The translations under genes were made by a program, and so were the position numbers. Shown piece after piece: positions 6,982 through 11,005 of a DNA stretch of 11,005 nt (positions are counted from its first letter, which is position 1; each line of letters opens with the position of its first letter). The stretch is from NCBI GenBank assembly GCA_035294725.1, contig DATGKK010000069.1, positions 1-11,005 of the forward strand. The letters are read 5' to 3'. The notes under the pieces were generated by a model, which made no database searches, was not told the origin of the DNA, and saw only the letters and a program-made list of their open reading frames with translations. This stretch comes from DATGKK01 sp035294725. Its GTDB lineage: Bacteria > Actinomycetota > Acidimicrobiia > Acidimicrobiales > Bog-793.

Positions 6982-7057
6982 CCTGGTCCCGTCCCTCCGG
7001 GCCCGGTCGCGCCCTGATGCCGCGTACCGGACCACCGCAGGGAAGAATCCGCTCGAC

Positions 7058-8701
7058 GTGCCTGACCACCGCGATGCCGCACACGCACTCTCGTCCACCG
7101 CGCCGGGGCGCGCACGAGGCCGTGCTCTCATGCTCCGGCGGTTGTCCGGTCGTTCCGGCGCCCTCGCCGCGCATCTCGCCACCGTCGTCCTTGTCGTCTA
7201 CGTGGCGACCTTCAGGCTCGGCATGCCCGACGCCGCGAGCGACGAGTACACCTACCGGCGCTGCGGCCTGCTCTACATTCGCGACGGGTCGTTCCTTTGC
7301 AACACGGCGCATCCGCCGCTCGCGAAGGAGCTGATTGGCGTCGGGCTGGTGCTCTTCGGCGACTCCGTCACAGCAGCCCGCGCCGTCGCGGCCTGCGCCG
7401 CCATCGCGACGGCGCTGTTCTGCTACCTGTTCGTGCGGGACGTCGCGGGTTGGCCCTTCGGCCTCGTTGCCGCGGCAATGTGGGGACTTTTGCCCCAGGC
7501 CGGGCTGGACAACGGCGTCAGCCTCGAGGCGATCCGGATCGACCGGTACGGGCTCCTGGACCCCTTCATGGCCTGCGGGCTTGCGGCGGCGCTGTGGCTC
7601 GGCTGGCGGTGGTGGACGCGCGGCGGGCTGGGGTGGGCGGCGCTCGCAGGAGCAGCGACGGCGGCTTCGGCCTGCTCAAAGGTGCCGGGCATGTTCGCGG
7701 TGCCGGTCGTGCTCGGCGTGCCGGCCGCTCTCCGCATCTGGCATGGCTGGCGCCCCGGACTTCGCGAGACGGCGGCCGCTGCCGGCGGGGTCGTGGCCGT
7801 GGTGGTGGCCTGCTACGCCCCCTTCGGCCTCCACGGGGCCGTGACGGCCATCCACGACATGGTGAGCTTCCAGGCCGCCCACGCCGCCAACGGGACGGCC
7901 GCCACCTACCAGCACCACTTCTACCGCCATGCGCCCTGGTGGTCCGATCTCGGCTACGCGCAGCTGGGGCTCGGCTGGCCCGTCACGATCGGGCTCGGGC
8001 TCGCATGCCTGCCCGGAGTGCTCGTGCGGCCGGCTGCTGCCAGTTTCGCGCTCGGTGCCAGCCTCAGCGTGTGGGGGCTCCTCACGGCCCTCACGAACCT
8101 CTCTCTTCCCTACTACTGGATCGACTGGGAGCCGGGGGTGGTCGCTGCGGGGGCGATCGGGCTGTCCGTGCTCTGGCAGCGGGTGCCGTCGCTCCTCGGC
8201 AGCGCGGCGAGGCTTGGCGCGGCCGCAGTCTCGGTGCCGCTCGCGGCCGGAGCGGTCTCGACCATGGTGGCCGTCGCCTCGGTCGGGATCGGCCCATACC
8301 AGGAGGCCGCCAGGGTGATCCGCTGCAGGGCCTGCAGCGTGCTGTACGTCGGCAACGGCTCGGTCCTCGCGAACTACCTCGGGCCCCATACGACCTGGCA
8401 GGATCGTGGCGCCCCACCCGGGTACCTGCTCGTGACCAAGACCCGGAACCTTGCCGTGCCGGAACCGGGCCGGCGTGCAACGGTGCCCGAGCCCGCCTAC
8501 GTCGTCGTCGATCCGGCCTCGATCCTCGCGGCGGACCTCTACGCGGCGGACACGAGAGCCTTCGAACGGGATGCCGACCGGCTCGGCTTCGTGCGCATCC
8601 CCGCGCCGGGCCGCCTCCTCGTCTGGCGCCGCCGGTCGGCCACGACCGGTGACGGGCTCGCGTCGCGGGGCCGGGTCAGGCGTCGACGACTGCTCTCGTG
8701 A
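7058..8701 (+). CDS. GT-C membrane glycosyltransferase (family 39 / ArnT-PMT-like)
   Basis: A 547-aa polytopic protein with about ten or eleven hydrophobic segments starting near residue 36. After the first segment comes the acidic motif SDEYTY (Asp62-Glu63), then CNTAHPPLAKELI (81-93), matching the DE and HPPL loops of protein O-mannosyltransferases and ArnT. A second acidic site, IDRYGLLDPF (161-170), and CSKVPGMF (206-213) are also typical. Such enzymes take a sugar from a polyprenyl-phosphate carrier at the outer membrane face and attach it to protein, lipid or glycan. A soluble C-terminal domain (about 412-525) carries a paired RCRAC motif (Cys423, Cys426). Start uncertain: GTG 7058 has GGGAAG 12 nt upstream and AAGAAT (7043-7048) as a possible -10; ATG 7130, in frame with GAGG 10 nt upstream, would give 523 aa and still include all membrane segments. 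The gene diverges from ridA; its end overlaps the D-aminopeptidase gene tail-to-tail by 26 nt. Acceptor unknown. Confidence 0.85.
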   Translation: MPDHRDAAHALSSTAPGRARGRALMLRRLSGRSGALAAHLATVVLVVYVATFRLGMPDAASDEYTYRRCGLLYIRDGSFLCNTAHPPLAKELIGVGLVLFGDSVTAARAVAACAAIATALFCYLFVRDVAGWPFGLVAAAMWGLLPQAGLDNGVSLEAIRIDRYGLLDPFMACGLAAALWLGWRWWTRGGLGWAALAGAATAASACSKVPGMFAVPVVLGVPAALRIWHGWRPGLRETAAAAGGVVAVVVACYAPFGLHGAVTAIHDMVSFQAAHAANGTAATYQHHFYRHAPWWSDLGYAQLGLGWPVTIGLGLACLPGVLVRPAAASFALGASLSVWGLLTALTNLSLPYYWIDWEPGVVAAGAIGLSVLWQRVPSLLGSAARLGAAAVSVPLAAGAVSTMVAVASVGIGPYQEAARVIRCRACSVLYVGNGSVLANYLGPHTTWQDRGAPPGYLLVTKTRNLAVPEPGRRATVPEPAYVVVDPASILAADLYAADTRAFERDADRLGFVRIPAPGRLLVWRRRSATTGDGLASRGRVRRRRLLS

Positions 8702-9506
8702 GGTAGATCGCTGTCGCGAAGGTGGCGAACAGGCGGAGGGGTTCGTCGTCGCTCATCTCGACGACCCTCGTGCCGGTACGGCGGACGCCGCGAAGTTGCG
8801 TCACGATCTCGGCCATGTCGGCGTTCAGCCAGGCGACCTCGAGCGTCGCCGGGAGGTCGATCCGGGGCGCGGCGACAGAGCCCTCCTTCACACGAGCCAC
8901 GGCCTCGGCCGCCCCTTCGCGGATCATCCGGCAGGCCACCTCGGGGTGCTCGCTGGCGGCCGCGAAGCGCGAGACAGCCTGTTTCACGACGACGCCCACC
9001 GCGTCCGGGAAGAAGGGCCGAGCCTCCTCGACCGTCACGTCATCGCCCGTGACAAGCGCGACGGGCACGCCGTGCCCGAGGGCGACGAGACCGTTGATCC
9101 CCGACTCGCCGGCCACGACCCCGTTCAGCCGCACCTCGCTCACGGCACGGGGGTTGTAGGTGTGCGAGAGCACGCCACGCGACCCCATGGACCCGTGGTA
9201 CGAGACGAAAAAGACGGCGCTCGCGCGGGCGTCGAGGCGCTCCATCATGTAGAGCGGCTTGTGCCGGCCTGAGACGTAGGCGGCCTCGCCGTGGAGCGAC
9301 CCGGGCGGCAGGTTGGCCATCGCCCCGTGGGAGTCGTTGACGACGATCTCGTCGGCTCCGCCGGCGAGCGCTCCGTCGATGGCGGCGTTCACTTCGTCGA
9401 GCAGGAGGCGGCAGCCGGCGTCGTAGGCGGCACCGGGACCGCGGCATTGGGACCAGTCGACGATCCCGGCCGTGCCTTCCATGTCGCTCGAGACGAAGAC
9501 CCGCAT
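8676..9506 (-). CDS. M55-family D-aminopeptidase (DppA-like)
   Basis: A 276-aa zinc peptidase of family M55, usually a ring-shaped decamer in the cytoplasm that removes N-terminal D-amino acids from short peptides such as those from peptidoglycan. The residues known from Bacillus subtilis DppA are all present at almost the same numbers: Asp8 and Glu10 (SDMEG), His60 (NDSHG), His104 (SYHGSMG), His115 (the catalytic His, LSHTYN) and Glu134 (VAGESGING; Glu133 in DppA). The domain continues through LVTGDD to the C-terminus, so it is full length. I prefer ATG 9506 over ATG 9515: it matches the family N-terminus and numbering, and TAGCAT (9514-9519) is placed as the -10 of a leaderless mRNA that would begin at 9506; no ribosome site exists for either. 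It converges with the glycosyltransferase gene (26-nt overlap) and diverges from the AIM24 gene. Peptide recycling or scavenging is inferred. Confidence 0.93.
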   Translation of the reverse strand: MRVFVSSDMEGTAGIVDWSQCRGPGAAYDAGCRLLLDEVNAAIDGALAGGADEIVVNDSHGAMANLPPGSLHGEAAYVSGRHKPLYMMERLDARASAVFFVSYHGSMGSRGVLSHTYNPRAVSEVRLNGVVAGESGINGLVALGHGVPVALVTGDDVTVEEARPFFPDAVGVVVKQAVSRFAAASEHPEVACRMIREGAAEAVARVKEGSVAAPRIDLPATLEVAWLNADMAEIVTQLRGVRRTGTRVVEMSDDEPLRLFATFATAIYLTRAVVDA

Positions 9507-9530
9507 GCGGGGCATGCTACGAGGCCCCGC
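9507..9530. promoter_or_regulatory. Palindromic operator candidate over the D-aminopeptidase promoter
   Basis: Perfect 7-nt inverted arms GCGGGGC (9507-9513) and GCCCCGC (9524-9530) flank a 10-nt centre that contains the proposed -10 TAGCAT (9514-9519, minus strand). A third, partial copy, GCGGGG, lies at 9552-9557. If the mRNA is leaderless the repeat is not transcribed, so it would work as DNA, for example as a repressor site. GC-rich composition makes chance GC palindromes more likely. Confidence 0.38.
9514..9519 (-). promoter_or_regulatory. -10 element for a leaderless D-aminopeptidase transcript
   Basis: TAGCAT on the minus strand fits TAnnnT and stands 7 nt before ATG 9506. It overlaps the alternative ATG at 9515, which argues against that start. 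Confidence 0.42.
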
Positions 9531-9626
9531 TGCGTCCCCTCGACGGACCGTGCGGGGTGAGCCAGACTTGTGCGGTCGGTAGACGTTCAAGACGGGCGGG
9601 CCGGAGCAACCCACCGGTGAGCCGTC

Positions 9627-9633
9627 GGAGAGG
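9627..9633 (+). promoter_or_regulatory. Ribosome binding site that decides the AIM24 start
   Basis: GGAGAGG lies 8 nt before ATG 9642 but only 2 nt before the alternative GTG 9636, which favours the ATG. Confidence 0.6.
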
Positions 9634-9641
9634 CGGTGGCC

Positions 9642-10409
9642 ATGCAGGCAGAGGTCAAGGGCTCGACCTTGCCCGTGCTCGAGGTCATCCTCGACCAGGG
9701 CGAGGCGGTCGTGTCGAACCACGGGGAGCTCTCGTGGATGACACCCAATGTCCAGATGTCGCAGACGACCGCCATGGGCGGCGGCCAGCAGCAGTCAGGC
9801 GGCGGGCTGCTGGCCGGCCTGAAGCGGGTGGTGAGCGGGACGAGCATCCTCCTCACCCGCTACGAGGCGGCCGGCGGGCAGGGCATGGTCGCCTTCGCCG
9901 CGAAGATGCCAGGCCGGATCTTCCCCGTCGAGGTCGGGGCGGCCGGCGGCTTCCTCGTCCACCGCCACGGCTGGGTGTGCGGGACGCCGGGGGTCAACGC
10001 CACCGTCGGCTTCCAGCAGAGCCTCGGCGGGATGCTCTTCGGCGGCGAGGGCTTCATCCTCCAGCGGCTCGAGGGGCAGGGGACTGCCTGGGTGGAGCTC
10101 TCGGGCGAGATCACGACCTACGACCTCGGCCCGGGACAGACCATGCTCGTCCATCCCGGCCACGTCGGCGTCTTCCAGGACTCGGTCAGCTTCCAGGTGA
10201 CCCGCGTCCCCGGCATTGCGAACCGCTACTTCGGCGCGGACGGGCATTGGCTCGTGGCGCTCACGGGCCCGGGCAAGATCTGGCTCCAGTCGATGCCGCT
10301 CCCGCTCCTCGCGGCAGCGCTCCGACCCTTCCTCGGCAACGAGGGCATGCAGGACGCCGCCGTGGGCGGGGCAGCCGGGGGCATCCTCGGCAGCATCCTG
10401 CGCAACTGA
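9642..10409 (+). CDS. AIM24-family protein (TIGR00266 type)
   Basis: A 255-aa beta-rich protein of the AIM24 family (PF01987), complete against the usual bacterial length of about 220-260 aa. Typical blocks in order: GEAVVSNHGELSWMTPNVQM (20-39), a Gly/Gln-rich insert (46-55), MPGRIFPVEV (89-98), FLVHRHGWVCGTPGV (104-118), the core GEGFILQRLEGQGTAWVELSG (135-155), LGPGQTMLVHPGHVGVFQDSV (162-182), and GPGKIWLQSMP (209-219). The last residues, VGGAAGGILGSILR (241-254), are glycine-zipper-like and might meet a membrane or a partner. The yeast namesake is mitochondrial and needed for inner membrane architecture; bacterial roles are undefined. ATG 9642 is chosen over GTG 9636 because GGAGAGG lies 8 nt from it. 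The gene diverges from the D-aminopeptidase and is followed 45 nt later by the small helical protein gene, probably one operon. Family call firm; function unknown. Confidence 0.92.
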   Translation: MQAEVKGSTLPVLEVILDQGEAVVSNHGELSWMTPNVQMSQTTAMGGGQQQSGGGLLAGLKRVVSGTSILLTRYEAAGGQGMVAFAAKMPGRIFPVEVGAAGGFLVHRHGWVCGTPGVNATVGFQQSLGGMLFGGEGFILQRLEGQGTAWVELSGEITTYDLGPGQTMLVHPGHVGVFQDSVSFQVTRVPGIANRYFGADGHWLVALTGPGKIWLQSMPLPLLAAALRPFLGNEGMQDAAVGGAAGGILGSILRN

Positions 10410-10443
10410 CCGCCCGCCTGGGCGTGCCCGCAGCAACCTAATG

Positions 10444-10449
10444 AGGAGG
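10444..10449 (+). promoter_or_regulatory. Consensus ribosome binding site of the small helical protein gene
   Basis: AGGAGG, 5 nt before ATG 10455, the best ribosome site in the window. It implies this small protein is made in larger amounts than the AIM24 protein before it. Confidence 0.75.
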
Positions 10450-10454
10450 CAGAC

Positions 10455-10892
10455 ATGGGCTTCATGGACAAGGTGAAGAGCCAAGCCACGGCGCTCGCCG
10501 AGAAGGCGCAGGAAGGGGTCAAGGTCGGCCAGGAGAAGCTCTCCCAGGTGCAGGCCAAGCGGCAGTCGGACGCGCTCCTGCTCGAGCTTGGCGGGCTGGT
10601 CTACCTGCAGCACTCCGGCCGCGCCGAGGCGGGGGCCGCCGATCGCGTCGAGGCGATCGTGGCGGAGCTGCGCAGCTTCGAGGCCGAGCACGGCCCGGTG
10701 GTGGTGACGCCGGCGGTCCCGTCGCCCGGTGGGACGGGGACCTTCGTCCCTGCGGGGGCCGGCTCGCCCGCAGGGCCGATGGCGAGCGCGCCCGACCAGG
10801 GCGCCACCGCTCCCCCTGCGGCCTCTTCAGGCAGCGGCGGCGGCATCCCCACGGCCTCCTACGCCTCCGACGAGGACCCACCGGACGCCTGA
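10455..10892 (+). CDS. Small helical protein with disordered tail, function unknown
   Basis: A 145-aa protein without a named domain I recognise. Residues 1-36 (from MGFMDKVKSQATALAEKAQE) are an amphipathic, Lys/Gln/Ala-rich helix likely to form a coiled coil. Residues 37-80 continue as a second helical part: SDALLLELGGLVYLQHSG, then ADRVEAIVAELRSFEAEHG. From about residue 81 the chain is Pro/Ala/Gly/Ser-rich and probably disordered, ending in an acidic DEDPPDA. There is no signal peptide or membrane segment. Proteins with this layout seem familiar from actinobacteria but carry no function. AGGAGG lies 5 nt before the ATG, and the AIM24 gene ends 45 nt upstream on the same strand, so co-transcription and a shared envelope or stress role are plausible but unproven. 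The TGA lies inside the left arm of the inverted repeat that follows. Confidence 0.85.
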   Translation: MGFMDKVKSQATALAEKAQEGVKVGQEKLSQVQAKRQSDALLLELGGLVYLQHSGRAEAGAADRVEAIVAELRSFEAEHGPVVVTPAVPSPGGTGTFVPAGAGSPAGPMASAPDQGATAPPAASSGSGGGIPTASYASDEDPPDA

Positions 10893-10943
10893 GAGCACCT
10901 CTGGAGGAAACAGGGCGCCCGGGGCGGCGGGCGCCGCTCTCAG
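10889..10943. terminator. Two-way terminator-like structure between convergent genes
   Basis: Outer arms CTGAGAGC (10889-10896) and GCTCTCAG (10936-10943) are perfect 8-nt inverted repeats. Nested inside are a small hairpin, CCTC-TG-GAGG (10898-10107 is not meant; it spans 10898 to 10107 less the offset, that is 10898-10907), and a 7-bp GC stem, GGCGCCC (10914-10920) with GGGCGCC (10929-10935) around an 8-nt loop. The RNA from either strand could fold as a three-way junction. The stop codons of the two convergent genes lie in the outer arms. There is no T-tract, so termination is inferred from position and structure. Confidence 0.45.
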
Positions 10944-11005
10944 CGCGCGTGGATGTAGTCGAACAGCTCTTTGCGGTCCTTCTCGAGCTCTCCGATGCGG
11001 GCCTT
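10940..11005 (-). CDS. C-terminal end of a truncated gene (helical tail)
   Basis: Reading the minus strand from the window edge gives an open frame of 21 residues, ARIGELEKDRKELFDYIHAR preceded by Lys, then TGA at 10942-10940. The charged heptad-like pattern suggests the end of a coiled coil. The gene body lies outside the window, so the family cannot be named. Support for coding is the clean convergent arrangement, the plausible amino-acid composition and the stop codon placed symmetrically with that of the neighbouring gene in the inverted repeat. The short length leaves real doubt. Confidence 0.5.
   Translation of the reverse strand, partial: KARIGELEKDRKELFDYIHAR

Noticed and set aside
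6970..7057. Second DosR-like box (GGTCCC and GGGCCC near 6985-7003) between ridA and the glycosyltransferase
   Set aside because: The halves do not form the 14-nt palindrome; they are GC-rich runs in the wrong orientation or spacing.
10410..10454. Hairpin GCCC-GCCT-GGGC between the AIM24 and helical protein genes
   Set aside because: Four-base stem in GC-rich DNA; may be chance and does not justify splitting the operon.

Overview
The window reads as chromosomal DNA of a very GC-rich actinobacterium. An early-branching class such as Acidimicrobiia is plausible, but this is inferred from composition, gene families and promoter style, not proven. There is no rRNA, tRNA, CRISPR array, insertion sequence, integrase or phage gene. 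Ten complete protein genes and one edge-truncated gene fill almost all of it, and most have roles at the cell envelope.

Layout: (1) At the left, a universal stress protein gene (minus strand) diverges from a gene for a secreted beta-propeller lipoprotein (plus). The space between them holds a DosR/DevR-like palindrome placed as an activator site for the stress gene. (2) From 6969 down to 2192 is a minus-strand block: a RidA-like protein, then an anchored serine esterase, an MprF/LysX-type aminoacyl-lipid synthase and a DMT-type membrane transporter. The last three are joined by 4-nt stop/start overlaps (GTGA, ATGA), so they are almost certainly translated together. A lipid aminoacylation, deacylation and translocation unit is the most interesting reading. 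(3) A plus-strand GT-C (family 39-like) membrane glycosyltransferase diverges from ridA. Its 3' end overlaps by 26 nt the 3' end of a minus-strand M55 D-aminopeptidase. (4) An AIM24-family gene diverges from the aminopeptidase and is followed by a small helical protein gene with a very strong ribosome binding site. The window closes on the C-terminus of a convergent minus-strand gene, separated by a symmetric, terminator-like structure.

Several starts (RidA, M55 peptidase, perhaps the propeller lipoprotein) lack a usable ribosome binding site but have a -10-like hexamer 6-7 nt before the start codon, which suggests leaderless transcripts. All functional calls come from reading motifs by eye; no database search was possible.
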